From positions 559,926-623,925 of the forward strand of contig JAMPHY010000001.1 in the NCBI GenBank assembly GCA_023663185.1: DNA of 64,000 bases, in the 5' to 3' direction. The stretch is from Clostridiales bacterium (GTDB lineage: Bacteria > Bacillota > Clostridia > Lachnospirales > Lachnospiraceae). Under the pieces are notes generated by a model. That model worked only from the letters and a program-made list of their open reading frames with translations. It was not told where the DNA came from and searched no databases. Each line of letters begins with the position of its first letter. The stretch's first letter is position 1. Positions 34,829 to 41,709 of the stretch are shown piece after piece. The position numbers were made by a program, and so were the translations under genes.

Positions 34829-35524
34829 TTACCCCCTTAGCCTGTTCCAAAAATAATCTACGAGTTTACCGCCGACGTGTACGGCGATTAGGAAACCGAC
34901 AGCGCAGGCGACTGTAAAGGTACACTCAAGGAGAAAGGAAACATGCTGGAGTTCTTCATGTATTTCTTTTTGTATGGATAGCGTTTCCGTGTAGTATGTT
35001 TCATTGTCTGCGAGTATGGCGGTTATGCCTTCGCCTATGCCGCTTAGGTCGCTGTAGTCTATGTTTTGTTCAGCTCCGGTGAAAATGCTGGAAGCTTCCG
35101 TGTTGTTTTCGCTGTTTTCGTCAGCTTTACCATCTTCTAAGGAATTACCGGAAACGGTTTTATTTTCGTTGTCTTTTTTGGTACCCGTTTCTTTTTCGGT
35201 GCTTTTTTCGGTATCTTCTTTGGTACCCGTTTCTTTTTCCGTTTTATTTTCGGAAGCTTCCGGAGCGGAGACTGACATGGACTCGTTAGGGCTTCCAGTG
35301 GAGTCTGCACTTGTATTACTGTCTCCGGAAGCGTCTTTATCAGAGCCGGAGTTGTCCGGTACTGCGTTATGTCCAGATGTATCTATTTCTTTTTGCTCCG
35401 TGTCTGTATTGCCTGTAGTTTCTTCGGGAGTACCTGCAGGAGTCTCAGGAGAATCCGCAGCAGGTAGAGACGCCTCGGTATCCTGAACTTCCTTGTTATT
35501 ATCCGTAAAGTTTTCATGTTCCAT
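34829..35524 (-). CDS. acidic Ser/Thr/Glu-rich membrane-anchored protein
   Basis: 231 residues. The first ~150 are low-complexity and disordered (Pro/Glu/Thr/Ser/Lys) with an internal repeat of TEKETGTK. A helical stretch (YYTETLSIQKEIHEELQHV) then leads to one C-terminal membrane helix (FTVACAVGFLIAVHVGGKLV). There is no signal peptide. A role in the virion tip or assembly site is possible, but nothing identifies the family. GGAAGGAAAAAAG precedes the start. Confidence 0.65.
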   Translation of the reverse strand: MEHENFTDNNKEVQDTEASLPAADSPETPAGTPEETTGNTDTEQKEIDTSGHNAVPDNSGSDKDASGDSNTSADSTGSPNESMSVSAPEASENKTEKETGTKEDTEKSTEKETGTKKDNENKTVSGNSLEDGKADENSENNTEASSIFTGAEQNIDYSDLSGIGEGITAILADNETYYTETLSIQKEIHEELQHVSFLLECTFTVACAVGFLIAVHVGGKLVDYFWNRLRG

Positions 35525-36094
35525 CTTTTTTCCTTCCTTCCTTTAATCAAAATATCCAAATGCCATATGACAAGGGGCACCTTTTACCCCAAAAGGTTTT
35601 CCGTGTCTTTTTGCTTATTTCTTTTTCTTCCGGAGCGGACAGCCCGACGGTAGCAGGCGCGAAAGCTTGTTTGTTTATGCTGTGTCTGCCCCTGTGTTGT
35701 CTTTCCTTTGGGGGCGGCATTGTGCATATGTGTATAACTGCCTATTCGGGCATGTATAAGCCATGCACAGCGCATGGATAAGTCTACACCCGACCACGCG
35801 GGGCTGTGGTAAAAATGAAGGTTGCGGAGTACAGGCGGGGTTACTGGCGGGAGCGTGGACGGCTTCCGACTTACCCACACGCTGCACACAGCTTATGCAC
35901 ACCCTCATTAACAAGGCAGTTATGCACATATACACAACGCTTATTAGCGCTTACGGAATACATCTTATTTTCCTTACCCATACATTAACCGTTGTTATTG
36001 TTTTTCCCTTTGTGCTGGGCGGGCTGTGTATGCTGTCCGCTCCGGAATAAAAATAAACCGCTGCAATTAGGAAAATTGGCAGTCATTTTTATAT
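35525..36094. other. 570-nt gene-free region with nested inverted repeats
   Basis: No convincing gene on either strand. A 16-bp outer inverted repeat, TTCCGGAGCGGACAGC at 35628-35643 and its complement at 36032-36047, frames the region, and the long hairpin 35717-35940 lies inside. It is the best candidate for the phage packaging signal and/or complementary-strand origin. Confidence 0.6.
35717..35940 (-). ncRNA. long hairpin in the prophage (structured RNA or ssDNA signal)
   Basis: Two arm pairs: 35717-35742 with 35915-35940 (26 bp) and 35747-35784 with 35868-35905 (38 bp), around an 83-nt apical part that has its own CCACGC/GCGTGG stem. I count 13 substitutions within the arms, all transitions, and 11 of them leave G.U or G.T pairs when read on the minus strand, the coding strand. 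That bias argues for selection on a folded minus-strand molecule. TTATGCACA occurs twice and TTATACACA once (minus strand), as in DnaA boxes. Confidence 0.65.
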
Positions 36095-36487
36095 TTATGC
36101 TTTTACTTCCGGCAGGGAAACGGGAGCGGTTTTCATTCTGTATTCTACAATGAGAACAATGGCGTTATTCAGGATTAAATATTTAAACCTGTAGGTGCGT
36201 CCCTGTTCCCTCATCTGTGATTCTATGAAAGAGATTTTTGCTTCAATCAGTCCGGCAAAATATGTCTCTGAATCACATTTATCATAATCGAATACATAGG
36301 CGTCATGGCGGTAATAGCCATCTAGTAAGCCGTTGTCTGCTGATGAAGGAGCTTGTGTCTGCGTTTCTGCTTCCAGTGCAGCGGGCTTTTTATTTTTGGT
36401 TGTCTTAATGCCTAGCTTGCCTAGTTTGGACTTTATAAGGATTATGATGAATACTGAGACGGTAAACAGTGTTATAAGTGTTTTCAT
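36095..36487 (-). CDS. hypothetical membrane-anchored protein (130 aa)
   Basis: One N-terminal membrane helix (MKTLITLFTVSVFIIILIKS), a basic and Gln/Thr-rich linker, then a globular part of ~75 residues (GYYRHDAYVFDYDKCDSETY ... LILNNAIVLIVEYRM) that looks alpha/beta. GGAAGGAATAAAAGCA precedes the ATG. No family is recognised; it belongs to the prophage operon. Confidence 0.65.
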   Translation of the reverse strand: MKTLITLFTVSVFIIILIKSKLGKLGIKTTKNKKPAALEAETQTQAPSSADNGLLDGYYRHDAYVFDYDKCDSETYFAGLIEAKISFIESQMREQGRTYRFKYLILNNAIVLIVEYRMKTAPVSLPEVKA

Positions 36488-36552
36488 TGCTTTTATTCCT
36501 TCCTTATTGGTTTTATATTTTGGTGGTTAATTTCTTGTTTTCTTCTTTGTTT

Positions 36553-36750
36553 TTACTTAATTTTTTCTTTGATTTCTTCCTTATTTTCTTTCCTGTGTTT
36601 CTTATCCTTCAGGTATGGTATTAAATCATCAATAACCAGAATGGCGATAATAATAAGCCAGACAAAAGCAAGCTCACATATATATAAAATGCTTGAATTT
36701 CCTATTGCTTGACCGATTTCTATAAGTTCTTTTAAAAAGCTGTTATCCAA
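36553..36750 (-). CDS. single-helix membrane protein with charged tail (65 aa, TTG start)
   Basis: MDNSFLKELIEIGQAIGNSS, one helix (YICELAFVWLIIIAILVIDD), then a Lys/Glu tail (KDKKHRKENKEEIKEKIK). The start is TTG with GGGGG 8 nt upstream, overlapping the preceding gene's stop by 8 nt, so the two are coupled. No family is recognised. Confidence 0.6.
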   Translation of the reverse strand: MDNSFLKELIEIGQAIGNSSILYICELAFVWLIIIAILVIDDLIPYLKDKKHRKENKEEIKEKIK

Positions 36751-36982
36751 CTAATAAGCCCCCTTCTATTAGAAATACCCGACAGATAAAAAGTATGTCT
36801 GCTGCAATGCCGAATATTAAGCCTAAGCGTAAAGATAAATGAAATACCTGCCCTAAATCCAATACGTGAAAGCCGGAATAAAAAAAGCTTACAAGTTTAG
36901 GTATAAGGACAAGAAAGAAAAAATTTATAGCAAAGGCATAAGCAAGAAAAAGTACAATGTTTCCTATAAGTATCTGCCACAT
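36743..36982 (-). CDS. two- to three-helix membrane protein (79 aa)
   Basis: MWQILIGNIVLFLAYAFAIN, FFFLVLIPKLVSFFYSGF and SLRLGLIFGIAADILFICRV are hydrophobic. AAGGAG precedes the ATG at 36982; the frame is open another 81 nt, but that part runs through a palindrome and is unlikely to be coding. It is probably a virion or assembly membrane protein. Confidence 0.65.
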   Translation of the reverse strand: MWQILIGNIVLFLAYAFAINFFFLVLIPKLVSFFYSGFHVLDLGQVFHLSLRLGLIFGIAADILFICRVFLIEGGLLVG

Positions 36983-37005
36983 ATTTAATAACTCCTTTTT
37001 GGTTT

Positions 37006-37021
37006 TCCACACGTGTGGAAT
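37006..37021. repeat. prophage palindrome, copy 5
   Basis: TTCCACACGTGTGGAA, a perfect 16-bp palindrome 24 bp upstream of the membrane gene start at 36982. It is the most symmetric copy of the family seen at 27204, 28269, 28309 and 30551. Confidence 0.85.
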
Positions 37022-37117
37022 TTTTTTAAGGGGCAGGGGAAGGAATGCAGCGGAGCACTCCAACCCCTGAAAAAGATATATGTATAAACCCGTAATTCCT
37101 ACATCACGGATAAATAC

Positions 37118-37399
37118 CTACTGCTTGCCCGCGGGCTTGTCCTGTGTTGCTGGTTTAGCAGCTAAGGAAGCTTCGCATGCGTTCTGTATGCGGAAATACT
37201 TATACTGGTCGTTGTATACAAAAGTAATTGCGTTAATTGTATCTTCCACGGCATTATTAAATGCTTCCTCTGTGCAGCTGATGTTTCCTGCTTCACCGTT
37301 TACCAGAACCGCAAGGTTATAATACGTTGTTTTTCCGTCCCTTCCTAACTGACTGTTTTTTGCTAATACTTTAACTTTTCCCTCTGATGTTATAATCAT
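37118..37399 (-). CDS. probable ssDNA-binding protein (gpV-like)
   Basis: About 93 residues: MIITSEGKVKVLAKNSQLGR, DGKTTYYNLAVLVNGEAGNI, then TEEAFNNAVEDTINAITFVY and a Lys/Ala tail. The first half is predicted beta-rich with alternating polar and aromatic residues, as in small OB-fold binding proteins such as gpV, which coats filamentous-phage DNA. The call rests on size, predicted fold and position, not on a clear motif. AGGA 8 nt before the ATG at 37399 supports that start over one five codons earlier. Confidence 0.55.
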   Translation of the reverse strand: MIITSEGKVKVLAKNSQLGRDGKTTYYNLAVLVNGEAGNISCTEEAFNNAVEDTINAITFVYNDQYKYFRIQNACEASLAAKPATQDKPAGKQ

Positions 37400-37510
37400 T
37401 TTCTTTTTCCTCATTCTTTCCGCCGTTATTGGCTGTAATCTAATTTTAATTAATTGATTGTTATAAAATGCTGCTTGTGCTTGGAATACTGTTTATTATG
37501 CCTGAAATGG

Positions 37511-37624
37511 CTACCTGCTGCGTCTGTTTTTTATTCTGGTTACGATAATGTAGCCTATGAACATCAGGGCAAGTATTACCCATATGGCAATGCAGACAAT
37601 CCACGCTATTTTTACTAAAGTCAT
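37511..37624 (-). CDS. 37-residue single-helix protein (pVII/pIX-like)
   Basis: MTLVKIAWIVCIAIWVILAL, then MFIGYIIVTRIKNRRSR. One membrane helix and a strongly basic C-terminus in 37 residues resemble the tiny end-cap coat proteins pVII and pIX. The ATG overlaps the TGA of the large upstream gene (ATGA), and AGGAAGGGGG precedes it. It is a firm small gene; the role is inferred. Confidence 0.6.
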   Translation of the reverse strand: MTLVKIAWIVCIAIWVILALMFIGYIIVTRIKNRRSR

Positions 37625-38799
37625 ATATCTTTTCCCCCTTCCTTTGGATTTTCATTGTTTTGTATCTTAAATGTGACCTTGTCACACTTAAAATCTGATG
37701 CTATTAATAAATCTGTAAGAATACTGTTAATCCAAAAATCACGAAAGTTTAAATTAGTTTCAAGTTTCTTTTTTCCGGCGTATACATCAACAGCTGCGCT
37801 AAAGTTGGCATATGTATAATACTCATTGGCACACCTTAAAGTAACGTAAAAATCCGAACAGTACATAGAACTAAATGTTAAAATATCCTGCGTACACTGT
37901 ACAGAATAAATAATGTCATCATAAAGTATATATTCCTGCTTAACCAAAGACACATCTTCACGAGGGTTGTAATGGTTTAATATGAAATTGGTTAAAATTT
38001 TATATGTATAAGACGTACAACTACAATTACTTATAAAATATTCATACGAATCATAAAATCTGTTTCCGGAAGTATCAGGCAGCCCATCAGGAGACCATGA
38101 AGCAGTACCGGAAGAATCGGACAAAGAAGTATTATTTTCAAAATCATCTGTTTTTAAAGTATCTGATTTGAAAGAAGTTTCCGGAAGGGATACCTTATCG
38201 TTATCAATGATAAAAGCTTCCTGACTGTCTGGTTTATTTTTCTGCTGCTTAAGTTCTGAATCTGAATTGTCATTATCAGAAATGGAAGAGTCAAAGCCAA
38301 AAGCGTCACCGTATGACTTTATTATTTTCTTTATTTCCCTGACACTCATATCAGGAGAGATTGGCATAGAGCTAATCTCTGAATCGTTCTTATCAGACAA
38401 AAGGGAAAGTTTGCTTATTGAATAACCTTTATATCTTGAATCAAAAGCGGTGTAATCTTCATTCCCGAAACGCTCGGCAATTTCTATAAATTTATAAACG
38501 GTGGACTTACGGAGTCCGAAGCGGGTTAAGGCATAGTCGGTAATGGAATTACAGCCAAAAGCACAATAAGATTTTGTGCGGTAAATCCAATATAAGTTAA
38601 AAGCAATAACTTCACAGTTTTTGGAAATGTCCTTTAAAGCAGAATCAATCTTAGCGGAATGCTCCATAACGTGTTGGAGAATATCGGCAGGATATGAGCC
38701 GGAAAAAGCGCAGGATTTAATATTATCAATGGTAACACCTTCCAGTTCCTTAACTAAAACACTGTTTTCTGTAACAACTTCTATAACTTCTTTTTTCAT
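37621..38799 (-). CDS. putative DNA-binding regulator or partition-like protein (392 aa)
   Basis: Residues ~60-170 (AFNLYWIYRTKSYCAFGCNS, TDYALTRFGLRKSTVYKFIE, SISKLSLLSDKND ... PDMSVREIKKIIKSYG) match the helix-turn-helix core of proteins common on clostridial mobile elements, related in pattern to ParB/KorB-type HTH domains. A Ser/Asp-rich linker of ~80 residues follows, then an unrecognised C-terminal domain of ~140 residues with several Cys. As the only large DNA-binding candidate in the prophage besides Rep and the transposase, it may bind the repeated palindrome. Confidence 0.55.
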   Translation of the reverse strand: MKKEVIEVVTENSVLVKELEGVTIDNIKSCAFSGSYPADILQHVMEHSAKIDSALKDISKNCEVIAFNLYWIYRTKSYCAFGCNSITDYALTRFGLRKSTVYKFIEIAERFGNEDYTAFDSRYKGYSISKLSLLSDKNDSEISSMPISPDMSVREIKKIIKSYGDAFGFDSSISDNDNSDSELKQQKNKPDSQEAFIIDNDKVSLPETSFKSDTLKTDDFENNTSLSDSSGTASWSPDGLPDTSGNRFYDSYEYFISNCSCTSYTYKILTNFILNHYNPREDVSLVKQEYILYDDIIYSVQCTQDILTFSSMYCSDFYVTLRCANEYYTYANFSAAVDVYAGKKKLETNLNFRDFWINSILTDLLIASDFKCDKVTFKIQNNENPKEGGKDI

Positions 38800-38823
38800 A
38801 TCTTTTCTACCCCTTTATATTTA

Positions 38824-39057
38824 TTAGCTTAGTTCCCTCAAGAACTTTTCAAGGTTTATGTTTAATATTGATGATAAAATATGCAGGCTTAAATAATTCT
38901 CTATGCTGTCATCGCAAGGGCAGCCATCTGCTGTACAGGCGTCTGAATATCTTTTATATGAGTTTTCCAAGATACCTAACTGGTTACAGTTTAAAAGTAA
39001 AGGTATCTCAACATTCAGGCTTGTGTATTCAGTTCCGTTAATTAAGACTTTCTCCAT
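38824..39057 (-). CDS. hypothetical early prophage protein (77 aa)
   Basis: MEKVLINGTEYTSLNVEIPL, then a middle with three Cys (SDACTADGCPCDDSIENYLS) and a helical end. AAGGCGG 8 nt before the ATG at 39057 fixes the start. It overlaps the gene before it by 20 nt and is followed by the regulator gene. No family is recognised. Confidence 0.55.
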   Translation of the reverse strand: MEKVLINGTEYTSLNVEIPLLLNCNQLGILENSYKRYSDACTADGCPCDDSIENYLSLHILSSILNINLEKFLRELS

Positions 39058-39343
39058 ATGCAACACCGCCTTTTGATTGTTCTATTGCAGAAACACAAAT
39101 ATTAGATAATTCATCGAGAAGAATTTTACGTTCTCCATCACTGATTAAATTAGCACCGTACAACGCCCAGACAGAACCACCAATGCAGCCAAAAAGTCTT
39201 TCACGTTCTGCATTAAATAAAGAAAAAGTTTTTTTACATTCAGATAAATAATCTTTATACCAATTTTTCAAAACATAATAAAAACCATTATCTCCATATA
39301 CCGCTTTTAATTTCTCAATAAGTTCCTCATGATTTTTTAACAT
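39038..39343 (-). CDS. hypothetical first gene of the prophage (101 aa)
   Basis: A mostly helical soluble protein (MLKNHEELIEKLKAVYGDNG ... LFGCIGGSVWALYGANLISD ... KILLDELSNICV). AGGGGGTAAAAGAT precedes the start. It is the promoter-proximal gene of the minus-strand transcript, 57 nt from the right flanking repeat, a position that often encodes a control protein. Function unknown. Confidence 0.55.
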   Translation of the reverse strand: MLKNHEELIEKLKAVYGDNGFYYVLKNWYKDYLSECKKTFSLFNAERERLFGCIGGSVWALYGANLISDGERKILLDELSNICVSAIEQSKGGVAYGESLN

Positions 39344-39399
39344 ATCTTTTACCCCCTAAAATTTATAAAAATCTTTATAAATTAAGTCTAAACTCTTCG

Positions 39400-39414
39400 G
39401 GGGTTTGAATTGTT
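39400..39414 (+). repeat. right 15-bp flanking repeat (candidate att site)
   Basis: GGGGTTTGAATTGTT, identical to and in the same orientation as 27012-27026. Unlike the left copy it has no complementary arm next to it. Confidence 0.65.
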
Positions 39415-39425
39415 ATAAAAAAGAT

Positions 39426-39454
39426 TTTACTTAGCAACTATTCTATGTTATACT
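39426..39454 (+). promoter_or_regulatory. promoter of the MFS gene
   Basis: TTTACT (39426-39431), 17 nt, TATACT (39449-39454). It lies just outside the right prophage repeat. Confidence 0.5.
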
Positions 39455-39505
39455 GTAATCGTTTCTAAAAATGGATTTGAGATTGAATATCAGGAGGGCT
39501 TTGTG

Positions 39506-39529
39506 GTGATGATTAGAGAAACTTTATAA
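39506..39529 (+). CDS. possible leader peptide before the MFS gene
   Basis: A seven-codon frame (MMIRETL, GTG start) preceded by AGGAGGG at 39492-39498. Short leader peptides attenuate several macrolide and phenicol resistance genes by ribosome stalling. No clear alternative hairpins were traced, so this is only a candidate. Confidence 0.3.
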   Translation: MMIRETL

Positions 39530-39561
39530 AATAAGACATTTTTATAAAGGAAGGTGGTTTA

Positions 39562-40824
39562 ATGAAGGAAATACTTAAAAACCGCTTATACATAACCACA
39601 TTGATTGCAGATTTAATCTCGAATTTTGGCGACATTCTTTATTATTTAGCGTTGCTGAATTATGTTCTTCAAATAGAACAGAGTGAACTGGCGATTTCTA
39701 TCATCAATGTTTCGGAAATCCTGCCGGTTCTTTTTGCTTTCTTAATTGGATATTATGCGGATAAAAATAAAAATCGTGTGTCAACAATCATACGGACGCT
39801 GGTGTTAAGGATTGTACTATATCTGATTGTCGCAGTTGTGATTGGCTTTAGTCCGAGTCTGTTGATTGTTATTGCTGTCAGCTTTATCAACTTCATTTCG
39901 GATTTGTCAGGGCAGTATGAGAACAGTCTGTACTATCCAATCAGCAACCGGCTTGTACACAAGGAAATAAGGGAAGAAGTTATGGCGTTTAGGCAGTCCC
40001 TTACCATGAGCCTTAACGTACTTTTTCAGGCGGCGGGCGGAGTGTTAATCTGCTATATTTCTTTTCAAAAACTGGCTCTGGTAAATGCGGCTACTTTTAT
40101 GGTCAGCCTGCTCATCATCGGCTGTGTCAGGTTGGAAATGCAAAAGTATTGCGATGATGGGGCAGAAAATGATAAGATAGGTAATGTTCAGGAAGAAAAG
40201 CAATCGGTCAAGGAGCTTCTACGTTCGCTGAAAACGGAATTAACGGAAGCAATCAGGCTCTTGTGGCAAATTCCAAGCATTAAAGAGACTCTTGCCGTAA
40301 TTCCCATACTCAATGCGGGGCTCGCCGTTGTAACGCCGCTTGCTGTGTTGTGCATGGCGCAAAATCCTGCGTTTTGCGTAATTGGCAGCGAAGTAACAAT
40401 TTCATTGCTGGCGATTTGCGAGACAGCGGGAAGGATTGTCGGAAGCGCTCTAACAATTTCCGCATTTAAAAAAGTGAAGCTGACAACGGCAATAAAGATT
40501 GTGTTGGCGGCAATCGTTTTGTTGTTTGTAGGAATGATTGCCGAGAATATCTACATCGTATTGGGTGCCTTGTTTTTCGCAAGTCTGTGGACCGGCTGCA
40601 TTGATCCGAAGATGGGGGCGGCAATCTTTAATAATTTGAAGGAGAAAAAACTTGCGACGGCGTTTGGCGGCATGACAACATATTTTCAGTTGGGAGATAT
40701 AATCTCTAAGATGATATTTTCCATCTTAGTGTTAGGGCTTGGAACGAAAGCGATATCGTCGGTCTATATTGTCATTACGTCTTTTGCAATGATAATGCTT
40801 TTTATGGGGAAAAAAGAAACTTAA
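39562..40824 (+). CDS. MFS efflux transporter (MefA-like)
   Basis: 420 residues with about 12 hydrophobic segments. The N-terminus (KNRLYITTLIADLISNFGDI) and the loop FLIGYYADKNKNRVSTIIRT carry the MFS motif A region between helices 2 and 3, as in macrolide-efflux-type (MefA/MFS_3) proteins. The central loop is charged (GAENDKIGNVQEEKQSVKEL). AAGGAAGGTGG precedes the start. The substrate cannot be told from the sequence. Confidence 0.85.
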   Translation: MKEILKNRLYITTLIADLISNFGDILYYLALLNYVLQIEQSELAISIINVSEILPVLFAFLIGYYADKNKNRVSTIIRTLVLRIVLYLIVAVVIGFSPSLLIVIAVSFINFISDLSGQYENSLYYPISNRLVHKEIREEVMAFRQSLTMSLNVLFQAAGGVLICYISFQKLALVNAATFMVSLLIIGCVRLEMQKYCDDGAENDKIGNVQEEKQSVKELLRSLKTELTEAIRLLWQIPSIKETLAVIPILNAGLAVVTPLAVLCMAQNPAFCVIGSEVTISLLAICETAGRIVGSALTISAFKKVKLTTAIKIVLAAIVLLFVGMIAENIYIVLGALFFASLWTGCIDPKMGAAIFNNLKEKKLATAFGGMTTYFQLGDIISKMIFSILVLGLGTKAISSVYIVITSFAMIMLFMGKKET

Positions 40825-40859
40825 AAACTACAAGCTGGGTAAGAATAGATTTGTACCGA

Positions 40860-41181
40860 CCGAAAAGCAATTTTGATGCTGAACGTTATAAATCCTAAAG
40901 ATGAAAATATCGAGTAAGTAATTGTGCATGAATTGATGCACCTGAAAATGTATCCGCTTGACCAAGTGACAGAGTCCCTTATTCTAAGTAACTTTGAAGA
41001 AGGAACGGCAGCGCAGGATTTTGCATATCGGCAGTTTTTTACTGCACTGGAACAGACAGTCGAGGAACTTACAAAATGCTTTTTATTAGAGTCCGGCGAA
41101 AACCGTGAGCTGTCTTTTGGACGATGCGCGAAAGAAAAGTCGTTAAATGAGCTTTATGATGGGTTGAGGGATTTGGAATAG
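40860..41181 (+). pseudogene. broken gene for a small HExxH metallopeptidase-like protein
   Basis: The frame before 40915 reads ILMLNVINPKDENIE and is cut by a TAA. Immediately after, in the same frame, VIVHELMHLKMYPLDQVTES gives an HExxH zinc motif, and the frame then runs about 85 codons. A start lies just at the motif, so a normal N-terminus is missing. It looks like a decayed gene next to the mobile element. Confidence 0.6.
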
Positions 41182-41432
41182 GATAAATGAATACTCGCAT
41201 ATTTTTCCTCCAATGCCTGTGCCAGTTCTTCTTTATAATCAATCTCTATGTCACTGCACCGGCGGAATTGTTGTAAATCTTCATATGCTTTTTGCTCCAC
41301 AGTCAGCGAGTCGTCGTTATTTACTGGTAGAACTAATCCTTCTAATCCCTCTAACAGCCTTACAATATAATACAATTTATCATCTGGAAGGCGTTTAATC
41401 ATTTCATAGGCTTTCTCCTGCATTATGCTCAT
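41154..41432 (-). CDS. hypothetical small protein, antitoxin-like N-terminus
   Basis: 92 residues. The N-terminal QEKAYEMIKRLPDDKLYYIV RLLEGLEG pattern resembles the helical start of small proteins often found with toxin-antitoxin genes. The rest is acidic and helical (YEDLQQFRRCSDIEIDYKEE). GGAGG lies 7 nt before the start. It follows a DUF4258/YgiT pair on the same strand. Its 3' end overlaps the pseudogene on the other strand. Confidence 0.6.
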   Translation of the reverse strand: MSIMQEKAYEMIKRLPDDKLYYIVRLLEGLEGLVLPVNNDDSLTVEQKAYEDLQQFRRCSDIEIDYKEELAQALEEKYASIHLSYSKSLNPS

Positions 41433-41479
41433 AACATATCCTCCACCCTTTTATTGTCTCATATCAATCTTATTTTCCA

Positions 41480-41707
41480 TCATGCAGCATCATTATAATT
41501 TACAATAGAGATTTCCTGTGCAAACTGTTTCGCCTGTTCCGTAATCTGCTCCAATCTCTTAATAACATCACCTGTATAAATAATCTCATTACATTCCGTG
41601 CATTTATAACAGGGAACATTTCGCACGATTAGCAAACAGTTCCCTAAGTCCGTTACACTTGTTGTATATCCTTTTTCGGCTTTTGCGCCACATTCCATAC
41701 ATAACAT
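41480..41707 (-). CDS. YgiT-type zinc-finger antitoxin-like protein
   Basis: About 75 residues with two Cys pairs, LCMECGAKAEKG and CYKCTECNEIIYTGDVIKRL, the zinc finger found at the N-terminus of MqsA/YgiT antitoxins. It lacks the C-terminal HTH of full MqsA. It lies 2 nt after the DUF4258 gene, the usual partner of such short zinc-finger proteins. Confidence 0.8.
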   Translation of the reverse strand: MLCMECGAKAEKGYTTSVTDLGNCLLIVRNVPCYKCTECNEIIYTGDVIKRLEQITEQAKQFAQEISIVNYNDAA

Positions 41708-41709
41708 AA

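Larger units (their letters stand above)
27012..39414 (-). mobile_element. inovirus-like (filamentous phage) prophage, about 12.4 kb
   Basis: A block of about 20 genes, all on the minus strand, between 15-bp direct repeats. It has the filamentous-phage set: HUH replication initiator, Zot/pI assembly ATPase, pIII-like adhesin with signal peptide and C-terminal anchor, a pVI-like protein, a pVIII-like coat protein followed by a strong terminator, a small beta-rich ssDNA-binding candidate and several tiny one- or two-helix membrane proteins. There is no tyrosine or serine integrase; an IS30-type transposase lies at the left end. No secretin (pIV) gene is present, as expected for a host without an outer membrane. 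Confidence 0.85.

Noticed and set aside
35061-35486. Plus-strand frame of 141 codons, Ser/Leu/Val-rich
   Set aside because: It is the antisense of the low-complexity Ser/Thr/Glu-rich gene and reflects that gene's repeats.
35584-36050. Several overlapping open frames on both strands in the prophage hairpin region
   Set aside because: They arise because both arms of a long palindrome stay open in mirror frames. None has a plausible start signal or product.
27204-37021. The five palindromes as rho-independent terminators
   Set aside because: Their stems are short in GC and, on the minus strand where the genes are read, they are not followed by T-runs. They also lie close before start codons.
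37461-37685. Minus-strand frame of 74 codons
   Set aside because: The same DNA encodes the 37-residue membrane protein in another frame with a strong ribosome binding site and an ATGA overlap. The longer frame has neither.
27000-39450. The prophage region as a conjugative element or plasmid
   Set aside because: There is no relaxase, coupling protein or VirB4. The Zot ATPase, signal-peptide adhesin with C-terminal anchor and coat-like peptides fit a filamentous phage better.
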